Shown: positions 56,171 to 64,000 of the stretch, in pieces
How positions within the stretch are numbered: position 1 is the stretch's first letter
Layout: each line of letters begins with the position of its first letter
Source of the DNA: Xanthomonas sp. 3793
GTDB taxonomy: Bacteria; Pseudomonadota; Gammaproteobacteria; Xanthomonadales; Xanthomonadaceae
Direction of reading: 5' to 3'
Assembly (NCBI RefSeq): GCF_024806835.1
Contig: NZ_JANTYU010000001.1
Span: forward strand, 682,001 to 746,000
DNA: 64,000 nucleotides
The notes under the pieces: model-generated
The model's input: the letters and a program-made list of their open reading frames with translations, nothing else
Told to the model about the DNA's origin: nothing
Databases searched by the model: none
Position numbers and translations under genes: made by a program

Positions 56171-58603
56171 CTAAACTACTGCCTTTCTTTTACCAGAACC
56201 CTTTCTATTTTCGTAAAACGCGGGCAGCCACTCTTCAGGTGGTACATCGTTGGCGGACACATGCAGCCGGGAGGCAGCATCGTTGACCGATGCATGCATG
56301 ATCTCGATATTGTCAGTGGACGCTGAGATAACCGCCAGCGCATCGTCCATTCCACGTAGGTTGAGCTGGCAGACGCTGGAAGCGTGCCCTTGCTTGACCA
56401 GGAAACACCGTGAGCGCTCGTCCAACCCAATCACAACCTGATACTCCGCCTCGCTCAACTTCAACCCATTGATGTAATCTTCGCGATCTGCGTTGGGATT
56501 AGGCAGAAGGATCAACGTCGCTGTCTGTTCGATCAACGCAGCCGAAATATCGCTTTTCAATGCATCTTCAGGACTTTGAGTCGCGAAGATACCTAGGCCG
56601 TTCTGCTTACGAATGGTCTTTTGCTTGTTCTTCGCGAACTCCTTCAAGGCACCGCCCCCATCAAGGATTTTCCAGAACTCATCCATAACGTAGATCAGCG
56701 GACGCCCATCGATCAGAGTCTCCAGCTTGTGAAGCAAATAATTAATCACTGGCACACGCACTTCAGGGTTGTCGATAACATCCGTATAGTCGAAACCAAT
56801 GATATTGGCTCGGGACAAATCAATGGTATCGACAGGATTATCAAACACCCACCCAAGAGAATTACCGGAAGTCCATCGACGCATACGCGCAAACAAGCCA
56901 TCATCCCCCATATTGGGCAAGCTTTTTTGGAAGTTAGTCATGCTGCGCAGATGCATTGGTGTGTCAAGCATATTCTCCACAGCACGGAAAATGTCCTCTT
57001 CTTCTCGCGAGCTGTATTCACGCTTACCCGCCAGCACCTTGATCAGATCTGCCAAAAATTGAACATTACTTTCATTTCTTTCGCATTGAAATGGATTGAA
57101 ACCGGTAGGCATTCCGTTGTCGAGCGCCAAATAATTACCACCACAGGCACGCACAAAGATCTCGGCACCGCGATCTTTGTCGAAGAAGAAAATTGTCGGC
57201 GCAGGCTCATACTTTTGCACCTGACTCAGCAAAAAGTTGATAAGCGCAGTTTTGCCCGTACCAGACTTACCAATCACCATCGTATTGGCAATCGCCTTCT
57301 CTCCGAGCGAATTTTCGCCTGGGTGAGTCGCATGAAAGTTGAAAAAGTAAGGCTGACCATTCGTGGTCTGGAGCGTAGTGACACAATCTCCCCAGGGGTT
57401 ATTGCTTCGTTTGCCCGTCGCAAAATTATGGAGTGGAGACAAACCGAGAAAATTCAATGAACTGACATTGGCAATGCGTGTGCGATACCGCCAGTTACCC
57501 GGCAGCTGCGAATAAAACGATGATGCGACTGCAAGATCTTCCTTGGCAGAAACAAACCCACCGTTCGACAGTTCCGCGCGCGTGGCAGCGATATTCTGCG
57601 TCAAAGAGTCCTGACTGTCTGCATAGACGGCCATTGTGAAATGATACTCGCCAAGGACAAAGTTACCGGAGGCAATCTGGTCCATCGCCATATCCAACTC
57701 TATGATCTGGCTAACAGCTTTATCTCCAGAGGAGATCATCATGCCCTTCGTCCGGTCCAGCACGCGTAGAGCATCCTGACGTCCAATCGGACTAAAGGAA
57801 TGCGTAATCACATACTCGAAGTCCAAGTACTTCAGACCATTCAAAATTCCTGGGTATGTCCCCTCAGCATACTCTTTGACATTCAAAAGCGCACCAAAAT
57901 GGTTAACGCCATTGGGAGTATTAATTACATAATCGCCACTTTTGGATGAAAACATATGCCGGCTGACAGGCAAGTATTCATTAACCGGCGCAGTCAAAAC
58001 GGGAACCGGCTCATCAATCCTGTTGATAAGATAAGCAAAGAATTCAAGGGTCTCTGAAAAGACCACTCCATTTTTTGCTTCATAGATACCGAGGCGATAG
58101 GGAGCATAGTCACGAATGACCGCCTCAACGTTTCCCGCGAGCTCGATCAGCTTCGCTACTGCCTGTTCCTGCGCAGCCTGCAACCGTTTGATATCTTTAG
58201 ATTTCTCTGCAAATCGCTTACCGGCAACCATTGGGCGATAAAGCATCGTCAAGTAGAGCTCATTCTGCATGAGCCGCTGCGACGACAGCATTTCAAAATA
58301 CTTTTCAGATAATTGCTGGTTGAACAAGTTACTGTAGCTGCCTTTGTGCGTCAGTTTTCTTCTACGCCGCACGTCATGCACCCAGAAAGCAACATTTACG
58401 AAATCTGGCGCCCGCAAGGTCTGAAGTAACCTATTAAAGGTATTATGCCGATGTTCGAGCTCCCATTCATCACGACCAACAAACGGCAGACCTTCAAGGT
58501 GCCATGTCAGCAGATAGTCTCCCCCAGTCGTCTTGACTACATTCGCCGCAACGTGTGACGAGAAAGGAATAAATTCGCTTATGGAAGTATCTGGGTTAAA
58601 CAT
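56171..58603 (-). CDS. virB4: VirB4, T4SS ATPase
   Basis: About 810 residues from the ATG at 58603 (MFNPDTSISEF). A TTG at 58690 would add 29 residues and sit six bases from virB3. Walker A is MVIGKSGTGKTALINFLL and Walker B PLIYVMDEFWKIL; the C-terminal domain has IFATQSPEDAL and the arginine/sensor region. VirB4 drives pilus assembly and substrate transfer at the inner membrane. The family N-terminal domain (IPFSSHVAANVVKTTGGDYL) is complete. Confidence 0.93.
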   Translation of the reverse strand: MFNPDTSISEFIPFSSHVAANVVKTTGGDYLLTWHLEGLPFVGRDEWELEHRHNTFNRLLQTLRAPDFVNVAFWVHDVRRRRKLTHKGSYSNLFNQQLSEKYFEMLSSQRLMQNELYLTMLYRPMVAGKRFAEKSKDIKRLQAAQEQAVAKLIELAGNVEAVIRDYAPYRLGIYEAKNGVVFSETLEFFAYLINRIDEPVPVLTAPVNEYLPVSRHMFSSKSGDYVINTPNGVNHFGALLNVKEYAEGTYPGILNGLKYLDFEYVITHSFSPIGRQDALRVLDRTKGMMISSGDKAVSQIIELDMAMDQIASGNFVLGEYHFTMAVYADSQDSLTQNIAATRAELSNGGFVSAKEDLAVASSFYSQLPGNWRYRTRIANVSSLNFLGLSPLHNFATGKRSNNPWGDCVTTLQTTNGQPYFFNFHATHPGENSLGEKAIANTMVIGKSGTGKTALINFLLSQVQKYEPAPTIFFFDKDRGAEIFVRACGGNYLALDNGMPTGFNPFQCERNESNVQFLADLIKVLAGKREYSSREEEDIFRAVENMLDTPMHLRSMTNFQKSLPNMGDDGLFARMRRWTSGNSLGWVFDNPVDTIDLSRANIIGFDYTDVIDNPEVRVPVINYLLHKLETLIDGRPLIYVMDEFWKILDGGGALKEFAKNKQKTIRKQNGLGIFATQSPEDALKSDISAALIEQTATLILLPNPNADREDYINGLKLSEAEYQVVIGLDERSRCFLVKQGHASSVCQLNLRGMDDALAVISASTDNIEIMHASVNDAASRLHVSANDVPPEEWLPAFYENRKGSGKRKAVV

Positions 58604-58696
58604 CAGCTTGACCTGACCCCTGTGGGTAATCCTGAAAACACGAGGAAGTCGGCGTCTTGCGACGCCGACTCCTAGACTATCAAAAGCCAACCGATT

Positions 58697-58999
58697 TCAC
58701 GGGGGCGGGCTTTTCCGATAACTGTTGGGTGAAAAAATCCATTTTCCTGAATTGGCGCGCACATTCCTGACTCTGAATTTGAACTGCCACCGCAACCCTA
58801 ACAGGCGAAATATCATCTCATCACGCCGCGCCATTTGGCGCATTATGAAAATAATGACGGGAATGAGAAAAAGATATAGCAAATTTGTATACATGGAGAA
58901 AACAAGCGTCCCGCCTGCACCGATAAAAAACGGCACATAAGGCACCCCCAAAAACATTGCGGGCCTGGTGCAACCGCGGAAGACGACGTTTTTCTTCAT
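58697..58999 (-). CDS. virB3: VirB3, inner-membrane T4SS protein
   Basis: 100 residues starting MKKNVVFRGCTRPAMFLGVP, the VirB3 opening, followed by two membrane segments (YVPFFIGAGGTLVF, NLLYLFLIPVIIFIMRQMARRD) and a basic C-terminus. It is placed directly after virB2 with one base between stop and start. Confidence 0.93.
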   Translation of the reverse strand: MKKNVVFRGCTRPAMFLGVPYVPFFIGAGGTLVFSMYTNLLYLFLIPVIIFIMRQMARRDEMIFRLLGLRWQFKFRVRNVRANSGKWIFSPNSYRKSPPP

Positions 59000-59000
59000 G

Positions 59001-59393
59001 TCAGGCGGTCAAGAACGGCAGGCTGTGGGTGACAAAAGCGTTCACCGCTCCGCAGGAGCCACCAGCTCCCGTACCCAAGAGCATGCGGGCAATCTGACCA
59101 GCTGCTCCGATCAGTACGCCACCGATCAAGATCGGCGCTACATCACCAATCCGCTTATGTGCAAACGCGATTTGGTAACCTGCAAAAATCACCGCAATGG
59201 TGACCACTGCGATGGAAGCGATGTTAAGGAGCCCGGTGATACTTGTGAAGAATTCACAGGTCTTTGTGTCGGTGCCACCAAAATTTTGCGCGAAAGCTGA
59301 AGATGCAGACAAGGCCGCTACAAATATCGCAGACTTGAAAACGGTTTTTACTGTGCGCTGGATCTCGGGGGAAGTGAGTTTGGCATGCTTCAT
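59001..59393 (-). CDS. virB2: VirB2, T4SS major pilin
   Basis: 130 residues from the ATG at 59393, preceded by AAGGAG. An N-terminal signal peptide (AIFVAALSASSAFAQ) is followed by two hydrophobic helices (LNIASIAVVTIAVIFAGYQIAF and APILIGGVLIGAAGQIARMLL) separated by a short basic loop, the VirB2/TrbC pilin layout. It forms the pilus. Confidence 0.94.
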   Translation of the reverse strand: MKHAKLTSPEIQRTVKTVFKSAIFVAALSASSAFAQNFGGTDTKTCEFFTSITGLLNIASIAVVTIAVIFAGYQIAFAHKRIGDVAPILIGGVLIGAAGQIARMLLGTGAGGSCGAVNAFVTHSLPFLTA

Positions 59394-59455
59394 TGTAAAT
59401 CTCCTTATTAAGGCCCAACATGGTGGTGCACCTACCGGATCGGCCATGCCGGAGG

Positions 59456-60421
59456 CTAGAAAACAAACGCCGAATCCCCTACTTGCACGCTTTGCTGCTG
59501 TGAAGGGGCGGCTGCAGGAGCTGGCTTGTTTGTGGCAGCTTGCTTTTGAGGAGCACCTAGTATCACCGGTACCCGTGAACTCATCAATACGGCAACTTCT
59601 CCGTCACTCGAGATATTTGGGGATGCTGGGGAGCCATTGGGCGATCGTGAAGAGTTTGCATGCTTTGAGTCAGACACTTGCGTGTCTCTCCCCGCGCTTC
59701 GGAGGACTTGGGGCATCGAGCCTAGTGGCCCACCTTGGCCTGAACGCATCGACCCGGCTTCCATGCCCGCGGCGCCTTGTGGAAAGACCTGAGCCGCATC
59801 TTGCTGCGACAGCGGGTTATCGTTCTGCAGACGGTCATCTATTACACGTGACAAGAGCCGATCCGGCAACGACTGGAGAGATGCTTTGACTGACTTCACC
59901 GGGTGACGGACTTGGGCCTGAGCTTCGCCTACCAAAGGAATAGGAGCAGCGCTCGGCTGCGCATTGGCTTGTGCCATCGAATTGAACACTTTTTGCACGT
60001 AGCCATGCCGAAAACCAGTTACAAAATTTCCTGAATAGTAGCAGCTAAGCGCTTTCCCCCAATCCTTCCCAGATCGCTGATAACATTCTGAAAGTATAGC
60101 GGAGCCAGCTTTCAGGTTTGGGCACTGCTGAAACGCTTGCTCATAAGATTGCAAACCATATTTCGACAGATTGTAGCGATTTACTTGAGCGAGTCCCAGT
60201 GAAAAGTTGTAGCCCTTTTCCTGAAGCATCTGAACAGTGGAAAGCGCTTCACCCAGATTCTTTGGCTGTCGCATAAGCCTGCCACCCACAACCCCAATAG
60301 CATAGGGATTATGAGAGGACTCGACGTGGACGACGTGCTGCATCACCGAAAGCGGAGCAGCCATTTCTCCACATGCCATCATTTCAATTCCGGGGAGCAC
60401 GCTACACCCCTCTCTCTTCAT
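59456..60421 (-). CDS. virB1: VirB1, lytic transglycosylase
   Basis: About 321 residues with a soluble lysozyme-like domain: VMQHVVHVESSHNPYAIGVVGG has the catalytic Glu (VESSHNP). YNFSLGLAQVNRYNLSKYGL and ALSCYYSGNF are the following SLT blocks. The C-terminal half is long and low-complexity. It opens the peptidoglycan for the T4SS. The ATG at 60421 is preferred to TTG at 60424; ribosome site weak. Confidence 0.92.
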   Translation of the reverse strand: MKREGCSVLPGIEMMACGEMAAPLSVMQHVVHVESSHNPYAIGVVGGRLMRQPKNLGEALSTVQMLQEKGYNFSLGLAQVNRYNLSKYGLQSYEQAFQQCPNLKAGSAILSECYQRSGKDWGKALSCYYSGNFVTGFRHGYVQKVFNSMAQANAQPSAAPIPLVGEAQAQVRHPVKSVKASLQSLPDRLLSRVIDDRLQNDNPLSQQDAAQVFPQGAAGMEAGSMRSGQGGPLGSMPQVLRSAGRDTQVSDSKHANSSRSPNGSPASPNISSDGEVAVLMSSRVPVILGAPQKQAATNKPAPAAAPSQQQSVQVGDSAFVF

Positions 60422-60508
60422 CAAAATTCAAGCAAACCGTCGATTCACGCAAGGAAATATTTGAAGCGAATTCAGTCGAGGCCGGAAAAGGCGAGGTCCT
60501 TCTTTTGA

Positions 60509-61546
60509 TCATGACTGAAAACCCCTCTCTGGATTAAAATCAATGCCTGTGATGTATCTACGACCTTCGTGTGCTTTAATATGGACCACGACATCGATTG
60601 TCATCATCAACAATCGTTTTATCACATTAAACTCCAAACCAGAACCCTCGGCTGAAGCCTTTACCATCAGCGCCAACTGGTCCCAAGTCTGCTCTGGACT
60701 ACCGGCATGACAACTGGTTATGGATCCAGGATGTCCAGAAGCACAATTTCTTATGAAATAAAACGCTTCATCGCCGCGCAACTCAGCTAAGATGATGCGA
60801 TCAGGCTTCATACGCAAGCAGGCCTCCATGCAGCTCTTGGCTGTCACGTTGCTAGCGCTCTGCCCGCCCTTTGAGTAGAGGAGATGAACTACATTCGGCT
60901 GCGAAATAAACAATTCGCGTGCGTCCTCGATCGTCACAAGACGCTCGCTTCCAGGAATGTGGTTGACCAGCGACTTCATGAACGTCGTTTTACCGCTACC
61001 GGTCGCTCCAGACACAACAATATTTTTCTTATAGAGAACAGCCTGCCTAAAAAACTCGGCATACTGCCGGCATTGGCGGAGCATTAGAAGCTCTTTGTCA
61101 TGCTCACTGATCTCTCCGCAGTGCTCCAATATCTGATCGAAGAATCCATCCTCTTGATATTGAGATAGTGTTTTTGTGTGTTTCGAGGGCAGGCGAATTG
61201 TAATCGAGACTTTACCGGCATCACATGCGGGAGGAACCACAAATTGTGCGCGCTGACCCGTAGGAAAGGTTAGTGAAACAACCGGATCAGCGTCGGTGAT
61301 GCGCTGACCCGTGTTACTTTCATTCACCACCGCTGTACAGAATTGACGCGCACGCTCGAACGTCAAGCTAGGCACCTCTACCCGCTCCCAACCACCACGG
61401 GTCTCCAAATACACTTCTCCCGGACGATTTATGCAGATCTCGGTCACTTCTGACGACAGCATATATTCCTGAATACCAAGCACACTGTACTGGTATTCAA
61501 GAAATTCGCTGGATGCCTTTGAGACGGGCGAAACTTCTACGTCCAC
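60509..61546 (-). CDS. virB11: VirB11, T4SS traffic ATPase
   Basis: 345 residues with a GTG start. Walker A is GATGSGKT at 180-187, followed by TIEDARELF (Asp box), Walker B-type RIILAELRGDEAF and the His box (GHPGSITSCHAGS). Hexameric secretion ATPase at the inner membrane. It follows virB10 by 11 bases. Confidence 0.95.
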   Translation of the reverse strand: MDVEVSPVSKASSEFLEYQYSVLGIQEYMLSSEVTEICINRPGEVYLETRGGWERVEVPSLTFERARQFCTAVVNESNTGQRITDADPVVSLTFPTGQRAQFVVPPACDAGKVSITIRLPSKHTKTLSQYQEDGFFDQILEHCGEISEHDKELLMLRQCRQYAEFFRQAVLYKKNIVVSGATGSGKTTFMKSLVNHIPGSERLVTIEDARELFISQPNVVHLLYSKGGQSASNVTAKSCMEACLRMKPDRIILAELRGDEAFYFIRNCASGHPGSITSCHAGSPEQTWDQLALMVKASAEGSGLEFNVIKRLLMMTIDVVVHIKAHEGRRYITGIDFNPERGFQS

Positions 61547-61557
61547 GTGCGCTCTCG

Positions 61558-62817
61558 TTACCTTCTTGGCAATACGTTTGTAAAATCGACATCTTTGGCA
61601 ACATACACATTAACCAGCGAACCCTGGTTGATAGTTACAGTGGCTGGCCGCCTCATGCTTTCTGTTGCCGCATCATTCGCAATACGCTCCATCGTTCTGG
61701 CGGTAGCGCTTTCATAAGGCGACTGAACTTCAACACCAGTCTGGGATACCGTGGTCTGTTCGGGGCCGTATTCAGCAGCAGCGTATTTGAAGGCATCTGC
61801 CAATAGGCTAATCATCAACGCCGAAGACAATCGCTGCCCCCAGTGCGCATCGTACTGCCCCGGATGTCCAGCACCACCCAGGCCGTCTATACCTGGGCTC
61901 GACATAGATACGTCGATGCCTGTTGGTGTTGTGATGCGATCCCAGATAACGGAAACACGCCGTCCGGTCGGACCTCCACTATAGCTACCGTAAATTTTTG
62001 AGCCCTTGGGCAGCAGCAACGTTCGACCATTTATTGAATAAACCGGTTCAGTGATAAGACACGACGTGAAACCCGGGATGTCGGTAATCACCCTCGTTTC
62101 CAAGATGCAGCGCAAATAAGTTCCACGCACAAGCAACGCATCCGGATGTCGAATGAATTGTGCGCTTGTTGCTTTCTGCTTGTCAGCCTCGCTACCGTCT
62201 TCCGAACCAGCCGCCCCTGCTTCGCCTGCAGGATTGAGACCAGCCAAGATCGAATTGGAATACTCCTCGGCACTCATCGGACTGCTGCCGCCAGAACCGG
62301 CAGCTCCAGCACCTCCAGCAGAGGCCATACGCCGCTCAGCAAGTGTCGGACCAGCTGGACGGTCATTTGCGGGATAAACTGGCTGCGGATAATCTGGAGT
62401 TTGCGGAGGCGGAAGGGGTGGCGGCGCGAGCGAAATGGGGGGAACGTCTTGTTGAACTTCCGCCTGCGCCGGGGCATTTGCCATTTTGGGAAGGCTGGGC
62501 GCGGTCACAGTAGCCGTAGGTTCCTTCTTCGCTTCCGCTTCATTTCGGTTAGTAGCGCTCTTGTAAAGAAAAAAAGCGAGCACAAGTAAAACCAGCACGA
62601 TCGCACCAAGGAAAAACAGCGCTTTTCTATTCAGCCGCTGATCTTCTACCGAACGAAGCTCAGGCGCTGAAGCATCCAGATTTGGCAGCGGCTGCGCTTG
62701 AGTACGAGCAAAGTAAGGGTTATTGGGATCCTGACCGCTACTTTGGGCCTGGGGGCGATCGTTCTCGCCATTGTCCTGGCGACCTTCATTATTCTCGGGA
62801 GGATTATTCTGGCTCAT
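61558..62817 (-). CDS. virB10: VirB10, T4SS core channel protein
   Basis: 419 residues: cytoplasmic N-terminus, one membrane helix (ALFFLGAIVLVLLVLAFFLY at about 65-85), a proline-rich periplasmic linker (PPISLAPPPLPPPQTPDYP) and the C-terminal outer-membrane domain (LVRGTYLRCILETRVITDIPG, LLPKGSKIYGSYSGG, DAHWGQRLSSALMISLLAD). VirB10 spans both membranes. Start overlaps virB9 stop as ATGA. Confidence 0.95.
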   Translation of the reverse strand: MSQNNPPENNEGRQDNGENDRPQAQSSGQDPNNPYFARTQAQPLPNLDASAPELRSVEDQRLNRKALFFLGAIVLVLLVLAFFLYKSATNRNEAEAKKEPTATVTAPSLPKMANAPAQAEVQQDVPPISLAPPPLPPPQTPDYPQPVYPANDRPAGPTLAERRMASAGGAGAAGSGGSSPMSAEEYSNSILAGLNPAGEAGAAGSEDGSEADKQKATSAQFIRHPDALLVRGTYLRCILETRVITDIPGFTSCLITEPVYSINGRTLLLPKGSKIYGSYSGGPTGRRVSVIWDRITTPTGIDVSMSSPGIDGLGGAGHPGQYDAHWGQRLSSALMISLLADAFKYAAAEYGPEQTTVSQTGVEVQSPYESATARTMERIANDAATESMRRPATVTINQGSLVNVYVAKDVDFTNVLPRR

Positions 62818-63584
62818 TTCTTTACATTCCTCCGAAGACCGACGACATTACTTCCATGTCTGATAACCAAATAGGGATAGGTACCATGGACAATGAGTAC
62901 ATTCCCTTCGACTGTGGTGTTGACTACAAAATCTTCGCCATGCTCTTTCTCACGACCGAACACTGCCGGAAAATTTCCCGTCTGGAACTTGCTTGAATCA
63001 GTAAGCTTTAGGTACGTAAATCGACCGTCATCATATGCACTAACTGGTACAAGCCACCCCAGACGACTACGCGTGGCGTAGGAATAGTCGAAATAGTACT
63101 GCCTATCTTTAGATAGCTCAGTACTGAGCAAAGGCTTCGCATCTTCTTCAACTGCGTCTTTTGCGACCGAAAACTGCGAATCGCTAGGATAGTTGAAAAC
63201 CACCTTGTACTGAACGCCAGCGCGACGCGCCTGCTCAAGTTCGCGCCAGTCAGTAGCAACAACCTTGAGCTCAAAAATATATGAGTGCGTTTCGGTTCTG
63301 ACCATCATGTTGGTATCAACATCGACGTTCTTCGGCTTTAAATAAAAAACATTATCTCGCCGAGTCAGCTCCCAACCGCTACTGAAACCAGTACTGTAGT
63401 CGAGAATCTTCTCGTTAGGATTCAACTCGATCTGAGTTGTAATCCCCAAACCAGTGCGGATCGGATAGATCTGATCAGCTTTATAGTCGTAATAGTCGAC
63501 CGCTTGCGCATGAACGCTAACCGACGACCCGACTGCTGATATGCCGGCCAAGAGCCACACTATCAATTTATTCCTATACTTCAT
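62814..63584 (-). CDS. virB9: VirB9, T4SS outer-membrane complex protein
   Basis: 256 residues with a signal peptide ending VSVHAQAV. The mature part has an N-terminal beta-domain (IYPIRTGLGITTQIELNPNEKI) and the conserved C-terminal VirB9 region (WLVPVSAYDDGRFTYLKL, FPAVF, VVNTTVEGNVLIVHGTYPYLVIRHGSNVVGLRR). It binds VirB7 and VirB10. Start overlaps virB8 stop as ATGA. Confidence 0.95.
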   Translation of the reverse strand: MKYRNKLIVWLLAGISAVGSSVSVHAQAVDYYDYKADQIYPIRTGLGITTQIELNPNEKILDYSTGFSSGWELTRRDNVFYLKPKNVDVDTNMMVRTETHSYIFELKVVATDWRELEQARRAGVQYKVVFNYPSDSQFSVAKDAVEEDAKPLLSTELSKDRQYYFDYSYATRSRLGWLVPVSAYDDGRFTYLKLTDSSKFQTGNFPAVFGREKEHGEDFVVNTTVEGNVLIVHGTYPYLVIRHGSNVVGLRRNVKK

Positions 63585-64000
63585 TGACCTCTTGCTCCGT
63601 CAGTTCCAATCGAAATCCCTTCGGCCGACCTTGCCGCATCAGGCTCTGTCGTTGTCGGTACTGCAACGCCAATCGCCGGAGCAGCCAGGTCTGGACTCGG
63701 GGTTGCAATAACCTGAGGCTGGACGCCACTAGCCGACGCACTGGGGCCAGTAGCAGGCGACCCGACGTCTGGCGGGGCCTTGTCGTAGTCATTGTCGACG
63801 CGATACTCGGTCACTTGGAATCCTAGAGGATTTTGCAACCTATCTTGCTCATCCAATTTTAGATTATTATTGTAATCAAAAGCCAGGGTAATCAACTTGT
63901 TGTCGATAAAAGTCGAGATGCCAGTAGTTTTTTCATACAGGTTACGCTGTATTCTGACAGCAGCCCCCCTAAATCCGCCGGAAGCTCGCTGCCCCAGAGG
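63581..64000 (-). CDS. virB8: VirB8, inner-membrane T4SS protein (5' end outside window)
   Basis: C-terminal part only, open to the window edge. It reads VRIQRNLYEKTTGISTF and the VirB8 end motif NPLGFQVTEYRVDNDY. A tail of about 68 residues rich in Pro, Ala, Ser and Thr follows, which is longer than in conjugative VirB8. VirB8 is a bitopic assembly factor. The ATGA overlap with virB9 continues the operon. Confidence 0.9.
   Translation of the reverse strand, partial: PLGQRASGGFRGAAVRIQRNLYEKTTGISTFIDNKLITLAFDYNNNLKLDEQDRLQNPLGFQVTEYRVDNDYDKAPPDVGSPATGPSASASGVQPQVIATPSPDLAAPAIGVAVPTTTEPDAARSAEGISIGTDGARGQ

Overview
The window is chromosomal DNA of a plant-associated gammaproteobacterium of the genus Xanthomonas. 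The identification rests on a complete, collinear xanthan gum cluster (gumB to gumP, minus strand, next to a tRNA-Pro gene), the high-GC housekeeping genes, Xanthomonas-type dispersed repeats, and a chromosomal VirB type IV secretion system (T4SS). The species was not determined. No searches were run: family assignments come from motifs, length and gene order.

Layout. 1-2.8 kb: the 3' end of an HNH endonuclease gene, then dxs (isoprenoid precursor synthesis). 3.2-9.0 kb (minus): a tightly overlapping six-gene set, gumO (KAS III-like), gumP (metallo-beta-lactamase fold), an NAD-dependent reductase/epimerase, a GT21-like membrane glycosyltransferase, a small putative hydrolase and a GT1 glycosyltransferase. 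It looks like a pathway for an unidentified glycosylated lipid. 9.2-24.9 kb (minus): gumN, a cupin gene, then gumM back to gumB, which encode assembly, decoration, flipping, polymerisation and export of xanthan.

25.3-33.2 kb (minus): tRNA-Pro(GGG), a MerR regulator, ihfA, pheT, pheS, rplT, rpmI, infC (probable AUC start) and thrS, in the usual enterobacterial-like order thrS-infC-rpmI-rplT-pheS-pheT-ihfA. 33.5-48.1 kb: an alpha-glucan (maltodextrin) utilisation locus with a LacI regulator, a periplasmic GH13 amylase, a GPH/MFS sugar transporter, a six-hairpin glucosidase, a GH97 alpha-glucosidase, a TonB-dependent receptor and a cytoplasmic GH13 alpha-glucosidase. A 14-bp near-palindrome, TGCATACGTATTCA, recurs exactly in three promoters of this locus and is a good candidate LacI operator.

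48.2-64.0 kb (minus): a lower-GC T4SS operon, virB8(partial)-virB9-virB10-virB11-virB1-virB2-virB3-virB4-virB5-virB6. It is followed by the most unusual structure in the window: four tandem units of about 1.5 kb. Each holds a secreted DUF4189-like protein, a TrbM/KikA-like small cysteine protein, and a broken copy of the 3' end of virB6. The virB6 core and the TrbM-like mature part are nearly invariant. The stretch between them (VirB6 C-terminal tail, DUF4189-like gene, TrbM signal peptide) differs from unit to unit. This is the architecture expected of a recombination-driven cassette reservoir that could change the VirB6 tail together with its neighbouring secreted protein.
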